Positions 43,549-52,282 of a stretch of DNA of 64,000 nucleotides are shown piece by piece; positions within the stretch are counted from its first letter, which is position 1, and each line of letters starts with the position of its first letter. The stretch is from contig CAJTIU010000004.1 of the NCBI GenBank assembly GCA_910576335.1, positions 1 through 64,000 of the forward strand. The letters run 5' to 3'. This DNA comes from Lachnospiraceae bacterium (GTDB lineage Bacteria > Bacillota > Clostridia > Lachnospirales > Lachnospiraceae). The translations under genes were made by a program, and so were the position numbers. The notes beneath the pieces are model-generated. The model did not search any database. It saw only the letters and a program-made list of their open reading frames with translations, and was not told where the DNA came from.

Positions 43549-46353
43549 TTAATTTAATCTGCCAAACGCATAAAAATGGCTCTGCCAGTAGGACGAGTTG
43601 ATGTTTGCGTAGCCGATTGGATCTCCACAATGGATCATCGTTCCATTCCCACAGTAAATCCCCACATGGCTGACTGCGCCGCCCGAATTGTAAGTGCCTG
43701 TGAAAAAGATAATATCCCCCGCCTTTGCGTCCGCCGCCGAAACCGGAGTACACTGGTCATAAATGCCCTGGGCCGTAGTCCGTGGCAGGTTATGCACCCC
43801 GCTGTTGGTGAATACCCAGCAGACAAAACCGGAGCAATCGAAGCTTGTGGACGGACTTGAACCGCCCCATACATACGGATAGCCTAAATATCTTGCGGCT
43901 TCCTCCATAAGCGCCTGCACGGTTGCGTCATCATAGGAATCCGGAGGTATGGCATTCCCCCCGCCGCTGCCCGGCGCACCTGCTTCTCCGTAAAGCGTTC
44001 CCTCCCCTGCCTCAAAATAAAATAACGGGTTATAATACTCCCCGTTATACTGGCATTCGATATGCAGGTGGCTTCCGGAACTGCTCCCCGTGTTCCCCGT
44101 TGTGCCTATGGTATCCCCATGTTTCACAGTCTGCCCCGCACTGACGCTTAGCCTGTCCATGTGAGCATACTTGGTACAGTAGCCGTTACTGTCCTCAATC
44201 ACGATATAATTCCCGTAATAGCTGTCATAAGCAGCAGCTGTGACCGTGCCGTCCATCGCCGCAAGGACGGCGGTTCCTGTCGGCACTGCTATGTCCACGC
44301 CCCGGTGGAGCTGTTCTGCCCCGGTTACAGGATTGATGCGGTAGCCGTAATAGCTGCTCACATAATTGTACCAATACAGATTTAATGGCGTATAAAACTG
44401 CTGTGTCAGCCCGTGGGTTTCATTATAGAGCGCATAGATTTCTTTCTGCCCGCTGTCCATATGCCCGGCAACCACCACATTTAAGTTTTTAGCGGTCAGT
44501 GTGACCTCCAGTATGGTCACGGTGTATTCTTCTTCCTCCTCGTACTCATATTCTTCCTCTGTTTCCTCACCCGTCACCGGGTCTGTGACGGTGCGTGTGC
44601 CTGTCTTTGTGACTGTCCTTGTCCTCGTTTCCGTTACTGGATTCAGGGTCAGCTCATACATCTCGTCAAAAAGGCTCTCGATCTCGCCCTGCACATCCGC
44701 CGCCGTAAATTCCGTATGGACTGCGGAAAGATAGCTGATGAGCGCAAACGGGTCATGGCCGATTGAAGCAAGATTATAGCGGTATTCGTCATAGTCCGGG
44801 TAATCCGTTTCTATGGAATCAATCTCTTTCTGAAGCTCCATTTCAAGCTCCGAAAAAGCCATATCCGCAGCGTCAATCTCTGCCGGAACGCTCATGTAGC
44901 TTCCTGCCAGCGTACTGCTCATTCCCTGTGAGAACATCGCCCCGCAGGACGATACAGAGGTCATTATCATAATAAGCAGGAGCGCAGATGCCCCCACCGC
45001 CACAAAAAGCGATGTGTGTTTCGCCGCTATCTCCTGCAATTTCTTCGCAACCGCCGTGGTAAAATTGGCGGATTTTACAGCCGCTTCCTTTGTATTTTTT
45101 GCCGCCTGCCCCGCCCGCTTTGCCTTTGCGTACTCACGCTTGATGCGCCGTTTCTGGAGCCGCTTCTGGAGCTGCTTCTTTAAGGTCTTTTCCTGCATTT
45201 CCGGGTTTTCTTCCAGAAACTTCTGGTAGCGGAAATTGACTTCTTTTTTAAACTGCTTTTTCTCCAGCTTCGCCACTTTCCCACGCTGCCGCTGCTCCTT
45301 ATTCTTGTAATGCCGCTTTACAAAGCGGTAGGCATCTTCGGCTCTCTGCTCCGTCTTGTGTGCGCCCTCCACGCCGGAGTTTTCCTTCTCCACCTCGGCA
45401 ACCTTGCCGTGCGCAATGTTTGTAAACTCCGATCCGGTTCTGCCCGCCATCCGCTTTACTGGATTGTCAGCCTGAAAAGGCTTCTCCTTTACCACGGCGG
45501 TCAGCACATACTTTGCCCTGCCCGTCTTTTCATCAAAGACACGCTCTAAGGAATATTCTTTTTTCTTCGGCAGCTTCTTCCTTGCGGCTTCGGTCTTTCT
45601 GCCGGCTTTCTCCGCTTTCTTTTGCAGCTTCTCTAACTTTTTGCTGCCCTGGGATTCCGGTTCTGCGCCATCGGTAAAAGAATTGCTTTCCGTAAAGGTA
45701 TTATCCTTTGTCTGGAAGTCACGCCCGGAATCACTCTTTTTCGTGCGCTCCCTGTCTTGGTATTCCCGCCTGCGGTATCTGCCCTTTTTTTCGCTCTGGT
45801 GGTAAGTGTCCCTGCGGCGGTAATCATCCTTAAATTCCTTTGTATCTCCGGCCTGCTCGCCGCCATCCTCCTCTATAAAAGCGTTCTGCTCTGTAAAGAC
45901 ATTCTGCTCTTTGGAAAAATTGCTTTCTGTCTTACTGTCAGCATTGCCACCGTCAGGTTTCTCTTTCTTTCCCATAAAGCTGTTTTCTCTCTGGAACTGC
46001 TTTTGCTGTCTGCGCTTTTTCTGACTGGATTTTGCTTTCTCCCCTGCCGTTTTCTGTGCATTACTCTGAAAACTGCTGTGACTATCCCACACATCATCAC
46101 TGTCCGGCCTGCCTTTTGGCTTTGAGCCATTCTGCTTTGCGAAATAATCAGCGTCATGTTCAGACGGTTTTGCCTGCCCGGACTTCTGGACATCATGTCC
46201 AGAAGTGGTATCGGCATCCCTCGGCTGGTGTGCGCCGGACTGCTTCTGTTTTGCCCTTTTTGCGGCAGTATCTTCCTTTGCGGAACTCCTGCCGGCAAAA
46301 ACGTTTTTATCCTCCGCAAACTCAGCCCGCTGTTTCTTCTTTTTTTCTGCCAT
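43549..46353 (-). CDS. Bifunctional cell-wall hydrolase (M23 peptidase + NlpC/P60), CD1108-like
   Basis: A 934-residue membrane-anchored VirB1-like enzyme. The N-terminal 440 residues are disordered and highly charged; a transmembrane helix follows (SLFVAVGASALLLIMIM, about 455-475). An M23 metallopeptidase domain has HRGVD and HLHIE. The last 120 residues form an NlpC/P60 domain (YVWGGSSPSTSFDCSGF with the catalytic Cys, then SHVGIYCG with His). It would open peptidoglycan for the mating channel. The start at 46353 follows GGGAGG. One palindrome lies near its N-terminus. Confidence 0.9.
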   Translation of the reverse strand: MAEKKKKQRAEFAEDKNVFAGRSSAKEDTAAKRAKQKQSGAHQPRDADTTSGHDVQKSGQAKPSEHDADYFAKQNGSKPKGRPDSDDVWDSHSSFQSNAQKTAGEKAKSSQKKRRQQKQFQRENSFMGKKEKPDGGNADSKTESNFSKEQNVFTEQNAFIEEDGGEQAGDTKEFKDDYRRRDTYHQSEKKGRYRRREYQDRERTKKSDSGRDFQTKDNTFTESNSFTDGAEPESQGSKKLEKLQKKAEKAGRKTEAARKKLPKKKEYSLERVFDEKTGRAKYVLTAVVKEKPFQADNPVKRMAGRTGSEFTNIAHGKVAEVEKENSGVEGAHKTEQRAEDAYRFVKRHYKNKEQRQRGKVAKLEKKQFKKEVNFRYQKFLEENPEMQEKTLKKQLQKRLQKRRIKREYAKAKRAGQAAKNTKEAAVKSANFTTAVAKKLQEIAAKHTSLFVAVGASALLLIMIMTSVSSCGAMFSQGMSSTLAGSYMSVPAEIDAADMAFSELEMELQKEIDSIETDYPDYDEYRYNLASIGHDPFALISYLSAVHTEFTAADVQGEIESLFDEMYELTLNPVTETRTRTVTKTGTRTVTDPVTGEETEEEYEYEEEEEYTVTILEVTLTAKNLNVVVAGHMDSGQKEIYALYNETHGLTQQFYTPLNLYWYNYVSSYYGYRINPVTGAEQLHRGVDIAVPTGTAVLAAMDGTVTAAAYDSYYGNYIVIEDSNGYCTKYAHMDRLSVSAGQTVKHGDTIGTTGNTGSSSGSHLHIECQYNGEYYNPLFYFEAGEGTLYGEAGAPGSGGGNAIPPDSYDDATVQALMEEAARYLGYPYVWGGSSPSTSFDCSGFVCWVFTNSGVHNLPRTTAQGIYDQCTPVSAADAKAGDIIFFTGTYNSGGAVSHVGIYCGNGTMIHCGDPIGYANINSSYWQSHFYAFGRLN
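46182..46206. repeat. 25-bp palindrome, copy 6 (in the wall-hydrolase gene)
   Basis: Perfect 12-base arms around a central C. Encodes TSGHDVQK in the disordered, charged N-terminal region. Confidence 0.9.
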
Positions 46354-46369
46354 TAAAATTCCTCCCTGT

Positions 46370-47083
46370 TCACCTGTTACTGTCAGCCTCCCTGATCCTG
46401 TCCTGCGATGCCTCAAACCACCTTCTTTCTATCTCCGCCCCGACAAACCGCCGTTTCGCTTTTATGCACGCTTCCCCCACCGGGCAGCTTCCCATGAACG
46501 GGTCAAGGCATACCTCGCCCTCCAGTGTGGAGCATCTGACCAGATGCTCGATCATGGGTACTGGCTTTTCCGTTGGGTGCCGCTTTTCTCTCCCTCTCGG
46601 CAGTCTTGATTCCAGAACCGTTGAGCCTGTAAAGCGCAGTTTCCGATATCCGCCTTTCCGGTACATGGCGATAAACTCCGCACGTTTCGGGTAATAGGAC
46701 GAGGGTACTGTCATTTTCTTATCCATCACCAACAGCTCACAGAATGTAAAACCGCTGTCCATGCAGGCAGCGTGAATCGGAAAGATGTTCCGGTCATTGC
46801 TCATCACATAAAAATATCTCTCATTCTTCAATATCCGGTACACTTCCGGTATCCACCTGCCAAACGCTATGTGTTTCGTGCTGAATCCGCAGTTTGAGAA
46901 TACCTCCCCGCCTTTATAATTGAGCTTCCCGTTCTTCATTCCCCCTCCCGTCAGCTCAAACGGCGGGTCAGTAAAGACCATATCCACGCTGCTGTTTTCC
47001 ATATCCCCCGCAACGTCTAAAAAATCGGCATGGTACAGTATGGCATTTCCCGCCATATATGCGGCTGCAGTTCCTTTTCCCAT
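46370..47083 (-). CDS. Orphan DNA methyltransferase (N4/N6 amino type)
   Basis: A 237-residue SAM-dependent methyltransferase. The catalytic DPPF (residues 39-42) precedes the SAM-binding motif DPFMGSCPVG near residue 205, the beta-class order. HPTEKP, common in these enzymes, lies between. No restriction endonuclease lies nearby, so it may protect the element from host restriction. It sits between the wall hydrolase and radical SAM genes (gaps of 16 and 4 bases). The target sequence is unknown. Confidence 0.88.
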   Translation of the reverse strand: MGKGTAAAYMAGNAILYHADFLDVAGDMENSSVDMVFTDPPFELTGGGMKNGKLNYKGGEVFSNCGFSTKHIAFGRWIPEVYRILKNERYFYVMSNDRNIFPIHAACMDSGFTFCELLVMDKKMTVPSSYYPKRAEFIAMYRKGGYRKLRFTGSTVLESRLPRGREKRHPTEKPVPMIEHLVRCSTLEGEVCLDPFMGSCPVGEACIKAKRRFVGAEIERRWFEASQDRIREADSNR

Positions 47084-47087
47084 ATCC

Positions 47088-48020
47088 TCACCTCCGTCCA
47101 GCTGCCAGCCCTTCCGCCTGCTTTCCTTTCCTCATATAGTTCGGGTCATAATCCTTAAAATCTTTCACAGAATGGAACAGCCATTTGTTATTTACCCACC
47201 TCTGCATCCGCCGTGTTTCCTCCGGCGCTGTCGGCTTTTCATATATCATCACATACGGGTCATACCCCATGTCACGCAGCGTATAAATGCGATATAAATC
47301 CTGTTCATGGGTGCTGCCGTAGTTGGTAAGGACGTAGACACGCCTTTTCCGCTTGTCCTTTACCGCTGTCAGTTCCAAAAATTTCTTAAAATACGGTATC
47401 AGGTCATCCTCCGGGTTATCCCATGCGAAATGCAGCATTTTTGTATGGATTTTATTCAATAACGCCGCTTTCTCCGGCGTAACCAGCCGCACGTCCAGCC
47501 CCTGCGTAAAGTCCACCTCCGCCCCGCTGTCCGCAAGCTGCCCTAAGAGCCGCTCCCAATCCGGGCAGGCTAAAATATTGGCATCAAGGAGCTTGATCTC
47601 TTTTTCGCCGCCCCAAAATTCATCCAGGTCAGCTACCGCAACCGTCTTTCTGCCCTCCTTCTCCCCCACAATGCAGAACCCGCACCCACGGGGGCATCCT
47701 CTGGAAAGGAAGCCGTAGGCTGTGCCTGCAAACTGCGGGTACAGCCCGTAGTCCGGGTGCGAATGCTCCACGGCATCCGGCAGCCTGTTGTCAAGGCCGT
47801 ACCCCGTGCCGCCTTTTATGACATGGTAAGCCTTTACGCTCCCCGCATAATCTTTGGAATAAGTATCCGTGAATACCCTGCTCATATAAACAAGGTCATA
47901 ATGCTTTTTATCATCGTACCATTCCACCATATCGCCCCTTGCTTTATGGTAAGCGGACAGCTTCATCAGGCAGAGGTTGGGGAAACGGTGTCCGTCCACG
48001 TCAATCAGCCCGATCTTCAT
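47088..48020 (-). CDS. Radical SAM protein of the conjugation operon
   Basis: A 310-residue radical SAM protein with CxxxCxxC at Cys109, Cys113, Cys116 (SRGCPRGCGFC). The N-terminal 100 residues look like a Rossmann-type domain such as the cobalamin-binding folds of B12-dependent radical SAM enzymes (MKIGLIDVDGHRFPNLCLMKLS). It overlaps the VirB4 gene by 20 bases, so it is firmly part of the transfer operon. No substrate is evident; nucleic acid or a pilus/channel component is possible. Confidence 0.82.
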   Translation of the reverse strand: MKIGLIDVDGHRFPNLCLMKLSAYHKARGDMVEWYDDKKHYDLVYMSRVFTDTYSKDYAGSVKAYHVIKGGTGYGLDNRLPDAVEHSHPDYGLYPQFAGTAYGFLSRGCPRGCGFCIVGEKEGRKTVAVADLDEFWGGEKEIKLLDANILACPDWERLLGQLADSGAEVDFTQGLDVRLVTPEKAALLNKIHTKMLHFAWDNPEDDLIPYFKKFLELTAVKDKRKRRVYVLTNYGSTHEQDLYRIYTLRDMGYDPYVMIYEKPTAPEETRRMQRWVNNKWLFHSVKDFKDYDPNYMRKGKQAEGLAAGRR

Positions 48021-50481
48021 TCTTTTCCCCCTGTTTCACGCTTTCCTCCGGTTTCGTGTTCATCACCCTGAATGTCTTTGTATCGGACGGGTACTTATCC
48101 ACGAATGGGATTACCACGTTGTCAAACAGGATAAGCCCGCTTCCCGGCTCGGAATTGGTCACATGGGCAAGCTGTTTCTCCGACAGCCCTAACTTGTCGG
48201 CAAGTATCGCCTGGTCTTTTGCGTTCTGGTTCAGCAGGTAGACAAAATCGGAGTTACCGAGTATGCCCTCGATCTCCTCCGATTTCAAAAAATCGCCCAC
48301 GTTCTGCGTCAAGCCTGTAGGTATGCCGCCCCATTTCCGGAACCTTTTCCAAATCTCCACGGAATAGATTGCTGTCTGCCTTTCCTTTAAAAGCAAATGG
48401 AATTCATCACAATAGTACCTTGTGGCGATCTTCCTCTCCCGGTTCTGCGACACACGGTTCCAGACCGCATCCTGCACGATCAGCATCCCAAGCTCTTTGA
48501 GCTGGTTCCCTAAATCCCTGATGTCAAAGCACATGATACGGTTCTGGGAATCCACGTTTGTGCGGTGGTTGAAATAATTCTGAGAGCCATGCACATATAA
48601 AACAAGGCTGTTGGCGATCCGCACCGCCTTTTTCTTCGCTTCCTGCCGTAATTCCGGCGCAACGTCCTTCGGCTCATACTTTAACAGGGCGTTATATAAA
48701 TCTTCCAGTATGGGCATATTCTCCGGCATGGGATTTTCAAAATAATCATCATAGATATGCTTGATGCAGGTGTCGATGATGCCCTTTTCGTCATTCTCCA
48801 GACCGTTTTTCCCTCCGGCAATCAGATCACACAGGGTAATGATAAAATCCGATTTCAGCTTTAACGCTTCCCGGTCATTCTTGTGGGAAAGCTGGATATC
48901 CATCGGATTCAGATAGTCTTTTGAATTGGTGGCAAGCCTTACCACCTGCCCGTTCAGAGCGCCTACAAGGGCAAAATACTCTCCTTCCGGGTCACAGACG
49001 ATAATATCGTCCTCCGTCATAAGGAAACAGGATAAAATCTCCCTCTTTGCGGAAAAGGACTTCCCGGAGCCGGGTGTGCCGAGGATTACCCCGTTGGGTG
49101 TCCGCAGCTTTTTCCGGTCTGCCATGATCATGTTGTTGCTGAGTGCGTTCAGGCCATAGTAGATTGCCGGGGCAGGCATGAAAAGCTCCTGCGTACAGAA
49201 CGGAACCAAAATCGCCGTACTTTTTGTAGTCAGCACACGCTCAATCCCCGTATCGTTGCAGCCAATGGGCGCACTCGCCATCAACCCCTGCTCCTGTAAA
49301 TACTGCAAGCACCGCAGGTTGCAGTTCGCCTGCTGGATAATGCCCGACACCCGCTGCGTGATGTTCTCTAACGCCCGCTTGCTCCTGCCATAGCAGGTAA
49401 TGAGGAAAGTCACTTTGAGAATTTTCTGGTTGCTGGTGTTCAGATCGTCAAGCAGTTCCAAAGTGTCTTTTTCGTAAGTGATAATGTCCGTGGGCAGTAT
49501 ATCCATGTCATAACCGGAGCGTACTGCCTTCTTCTGTTCCTCGATCTTCATTTTCTGGATATTGGTGAGCGCCCCTTTTAACATCTTGATTGCCTTCACC
49601 GGATCCATCGTCTGCATATGGAGCGTGATCGTCAGGTTATCATCAATGTCAAGGAGCTTCTTTAACAGCTCGTCATTGAACCTGGGCGCAATGATGTCGA
49701 GATAATGGACGCTTCCGTACATCCTCCCCGACTTAAAGCGGCTTGGGTAACGGAAGTCAAACCCCGGAGGAGCTATGTAGTCCTTTACGCTCTTTCCCGA
49801 CTCCGACAGTTCCTTAAAAGAAAAACGGAAAGGCTCCATTGTGTCCTGGTTGAAATACTCATGCAGGACACGCAGGCGCTCCTTCCCGTCAAGACTTCTG
49901 GCATGGGTGCCGAGGTTTAGGAAATTCTTTATAACATCGGCTTCTATGCTGCCCAGTTTCGCCTTTGCCTCCTTGTACCCCTTACACTCAATGCCAAAAA
50001 TAAGGTATTTTGATTTAATAATCCCGTTATTCCCCTTTGCCGCCTGTTTCTTCAACATCTCCGTGTATTCCTCACGAATGTCGTCAAAATCATCGCCCTG
50101 CAGGGGAATGTCAAACTGGTCTATCAGCGTCTGCTCGTTGACCTGCCTGTTGAACAAAAACAGCTCAAACCGTATGGACGGATCAAAGTAATTGATGAGC
50201 CTGCTGTACTGCTCTAAAATCTCGCCCTGATCCTCTATCTCCAAAAGGTCATAGTTGATGTCAAAAAACTCGACCATCTTTGTGTAACAGCCGGAAGCCA
50301 CCTGGCAGATGCCGTCACGGTACATCTTTTTGAATGTGATTGTTTTCTGCGCCGTATCCGGCTTTTCCTGTTTTCTGTCATTCCCGGCAAGGGTGTTTTT
50401 TAGCTCCCGTAACCGTTTCTTCTCTGAAAAATTAAGCCCCGTTTTTGGCGTGGCTTTGCTGCCCTGCGGCTTTTTCTTCAA
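48001..50481 (-). CDS. virB4: VirB4-family conjugation ATPase
   Basis: An 826-residue cytoplasmic ATPase that powers the type IV secretion channel. The N-terminal half is the VirB4 CagE/TrbE-type region. The C-terminal half is a RecA-like motor with Walker A GTPGSGKSF (about residue 465), Walker B CDEFHLLL, and the conserved NQNAKDQAIL. It overlaps the PrgI gene upstream by 50 bases and the radical SAM gene downstream by 20. Confidence 0.93.
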   Translation of the reverse strand: MKKKPQGSKATPKTGLNFSEKKRLRELKNTLAGNDRKQEKPDTAQKTITFKKMYRDGICQVASGCYTKMVEFFDINYDLLEIEDQGEILEQYSRLINYFDPSIRFELFLFNRQVNEQTLIDQFDIPLQGDDFDDIREEYTEMLKKQAAKGNNGIIKSKYLIFGIECKGYKEAKAKLGSIEADVIKNFLNLGTHARSLDGKERLRVLHEYFNQDTMEPFRFSFKELSESGKSVKDYIAPPGFDFRYPSRFKSGRMYGSVHYLDIIAPRFNDELLKKLLDIDDNLTITLHMQTMDPVKAIKMLKGALTNIQKMKIEEQKKAVRSGYDMDILPTDIITYEKDTLELLDDLNTSNQKILKVTFLITCYGRSKRALENITQRVSGIIQQANCNLRCLQYLQEQGLMASAPIGCNDTGIERVLTTKSTAILVPFCTQELFMPAPAIYYGLNALSNNMIMADRKKLRTPNGVILGTPGSGKSFSAKREILSCFLMTEDDIIVCDPEGEYFALVGALNGQVVRLATNSKDYLNPMDIQLSHKNDREALKLKSDFIITLCDLIAGGKNGLENDEKGIIDTCIKHIYDDYFENPMPENMPILEDLYNALLKYEPKDVAPELRQEAKKKAVRIANSLVLYVHGSQNYFNHRTNVDSQNRIMCFDIRDLGNQLKELGMLIVQDAVWNRVSQNRERKIATRYYCDEFHLLLKERQTAIYSVEIWKRFRKWGGIPTGLTQNVGDFLKSEEIEGILGNSDFVYLLNQNAKDQAILADKLGLSEKQLAHVTNSEPGSGLILFDNVVIPFVDKYPSDTKTFRVMNTKPEESVKQGEKNEDRAD

Positions 50482-50863
50482 GATAACGCACCTCCTTCTT
50501 TAATTTCTCCCGTTCCTCCAACTGCTTGTAGAGGTTTTCCGATTTATAAGGGCGAATCCCCGGCGTGAGCAGCTTCTGCCGTACCATGAAGTACAGAATC
50601 TTCTCTGCCGGGAACCCGTCTTTTTCATACATTGCCAAAAAGAAAAACGGCAGCATGAGCGCTACCATGATGAGCGCCGAAGCCTGTGTTCCCAATACGC
50701 CTTTTGTCACAAGGTAAAAAGGGATTCCCACAGCCGCTGCGCCGCCGAAGCAGATAAGCTGGCGTTTGGTAAGGTTCATCGCCACCTTTGTCTTGATGCC
50801 GCTTAAATTTTTGGGCACTGCTACCGATATTGCCATAAGCATTCTGGCCGGAAATGATTTCAT
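50432..50863 (-). CDS. prgI: PrgI-family (VirB3-like) membrane protein
   Basis: A 143-residue channel protein. After ISVAVPKNLSGIKTKVAMNLTKRQLICF, the PrgI signature, two adjacent transmembrane helices follow (about 38-75). A FFLAMYEKDGFPAEKILYFMVR motif and a helical cytoplasmic tail complete it. PrgI takes the place of VirB3 in Gram-positive systems and binds VirB4, whose gene it overlaps by 50 bases. GGAGG precedes the start. Confidence 0.88.
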   Translation of the reverse strand: MKSFPARMLMAISVAVPKNLSGIKTKVAMNLTKRQLICFGGAAAVGIPFYLVTKGVLGTQASALIMVALMLPFFFLAMYEKDGFPAEKILYFMVRQKLLTPGIRPYKSENLYKQLEEREKLKKEVRYLEEKAAGQQSHAKNGA

Positions 50864-50907
50864 TCCGGCATTTCCTCCTTCCTGCTGTTATTAAAATTCC
50901 GGTCTGG

Positions 50908-51780
50908 CTAATGGGCATTCAGCACACTTTTACTGAGCGAACCTGTCTTGAACAGGCTGAAGCAAAGGATAACGGTATATGCCGCCACCGACCAGAGCGC
51001 CGTGTGCAGGTTCCCCGCCACCGCAACACTGGCAACAAGTACCGAATAGATGCCCACACAGACCATAATGAAAAATCCCTGAAACGCAAGGGCGCAAAGC
51101 CCTTTGATATAATTGTTGCCGATACTTCCCCACTCCCGGTTGCTCAAAGTGGCAAAGGGAACCGGGGCCACTGAAATATAAAGGTATATCTCTATCATGC
51201 GCCCATACAAAACGACGGTGATGAGGACGGACATGATTTTCATACACAAGCTGACGATCATGGTTTCTATCCCAAGCCCGATCAGTTCGCCAATGCCCAT
51301 AGTGGAAAGCTGGTTATTAAACATGGTGGTAAGCGTGGACGTCACGTCAATGCTCGTGGAGCCTGATATGACGCCCGCCGCATTGGTCACGATATGGTTG
51401 CCCACGTCGAAAACAGCCATCGTGATGTCAAAAGTCTTGCTGAGTAACATCACGGCGATACACGCTTTCACGAGGTAGCGGAAAAAGAACTCGCTCCCTA
51501 CCTCGTGCATATTGTTTTTGTCCATTACCATTGTTATCAGTTCATAACACAGGATTGCGCTGATGATAAGCCCCGCTATGGGTATCATGACATTCTCTGA
51601 AAGGTTCCGGATCATGGAAAAAATACTGCCATTCCATGCGCTGGGTGTCTGCCCGACTTCCCCGGCAATCTCGCCCACTTTTGTATTCACGTCCGTGAAC
51701 ATCGTGCTGAGGTTGTCAAGCACCCACCCTTGCAGCATTTCCTTTATAAATTCAGTGATCTTGTCAATGATCGCCCCCAT
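50908..51780 (-). CDS. VirB6/TrbL-like channel protein (CD1112-like)
   Basis: A 290-residue polytopic membrane protein with about six helices (MIPIAGLIISAILCYELITMV; FRYLVKACIAVMLLS; MKIMSVLITVVLYGRMI and others), matching the VirB6/TrbL-like protein of Tn1549-type ICEs. It forms part of the inner channel. It starts three bases before the Maff2 stop region and precedes PrgI by 44 bases, the usual order. Confidence 0.87.
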   Translation of the reverse strand: MGAIIDKITEFIKEMLQGWVLDNLSTMFTDVNTKVGEIAGEVGQTPSAWNGSIFSMIRNLSENVMIPIAGLIISAILCYELITMVMDKNNMHEVGSEFFFRYLVKACIAVMLLSKTFDITMAVFDVGNHIVTNAAGVISGSTSIDVTSTLTTMFNNQLSTMGIGELIGLGIETMIVSLCMKIMSVLITVVLYGRMIEIYLYISVAPVPFATLSNREWGSIGNNYIKGLCALAFQGFFIMVCVGIYSVLVASVAVAGNLHTALWSVAAYTVILCFSLFKTGSLSKSVLNAH

Positions 51781-51783
51781 GAT

Positions 51784-51999
51784 TTAGGAGAACAGTGTTG
51801 TAAGCTGTGGAATCACCGTCTGTGCCACAATTACAATACCGCCGCCCGCCATCAACTGCTTGATCCCCTGGCTTTTTGCCCCAGGGTTATCATTCCCATA
51901 TCCCTCAAGCAGATTGATAACGCCCCATACTGCCACGCCTGCGCCGATTGCTGTTACGACTGTCTTTAATCCTGTTACCGCTGTTGTGAAAAAACTCAT
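51784..51999 (-). CDS. Maff2-family small membrane protein (71 aa)
   Basis: A 71-residue protein with two hydrophobic helices (VVTAIGAGVAVWGVINLLEG and MAGGGIVIVAQTVIPQLTTLF) joined by the family's GYGNDNPGAKSQGIKQL loop. It is probably the VirB2-like pilin-type subunit or a channel component. The start at 51999 follows AAAGAGGTAGAAAA; upstream codons would add a non-conserved basic stretch. Confidence 0.88.
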   Translation of the reverse strand: MSFFTTAVTGLKTVVTAIGAGVAVWGVINLLEGYGNDNPGAKSQGIKQLMAGGGIVIVAQTVIPQLTTLFS

Positions 52000-52282
52000 T
52001 TTTCTACCTCTTTCTTTCCTTAAATTTGATTTTTTGATAAAGAAAGAGCTTTGATATGTAAATCCCCCGCCCTTTGTGGTACAATAAGGGCAGGGGAATC
52101 CTTTAGGAGAACCCCGTGCGGGCATCCGGTACATTCTGTTTGGCGATAGGCTGTGCCGGGTGTCCTGTTTTGTCCGTTCCCAAAGTACATACAAAACTCC
52201 TGATTTTGGCTTTATGCCAAAGGTTTACAAGTTCCATATTCAGTTGTCGTTTTGTACTTCTGGACACAATGTCCAGAAGCCG
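52000..52282 (-). other. Gap between virD4 and the Maff2 gene
   Basis: This 283-base spacer starts with a 25-bp palindrome (52256-52280). It then holds a 44-codon frame without a ribosome binding site (52103-52237) and a stable G/C-rich hairpin (CCCCTGCCC...GGGCGGGG, near 52065-52097). The hairpin lies upstream of the very highly expressed-type Maff2 site and could be a processing or stabilising element. The 44-codon frame is probably not a gene. Confidence 0.4.
52256..52280. repeat. 25-bp palindrome, copy 7 (just after the virD4 stop)
   Basis: Arms ACTTCTGGACAC and ATGTCCAGAAGC around a central A. It begins two bases after the virD4 stop codon on the transcribed strand. Confidence 0.88.

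Noticed and set aside
45160-45220. CTTCTGG/CCAGAAG-like text in the wall-hydrolase gene as a further palindrome copy
   Set aside because: The central GACAT/ATGTC half sites are missing, so it is ordinary coding sequence.
52103-52237. 44-codon frame between virD4 and the Maff2 gene
   Set aside because: No ribosome binding site and no recognisable pattern; conservation would be needed to revive it.
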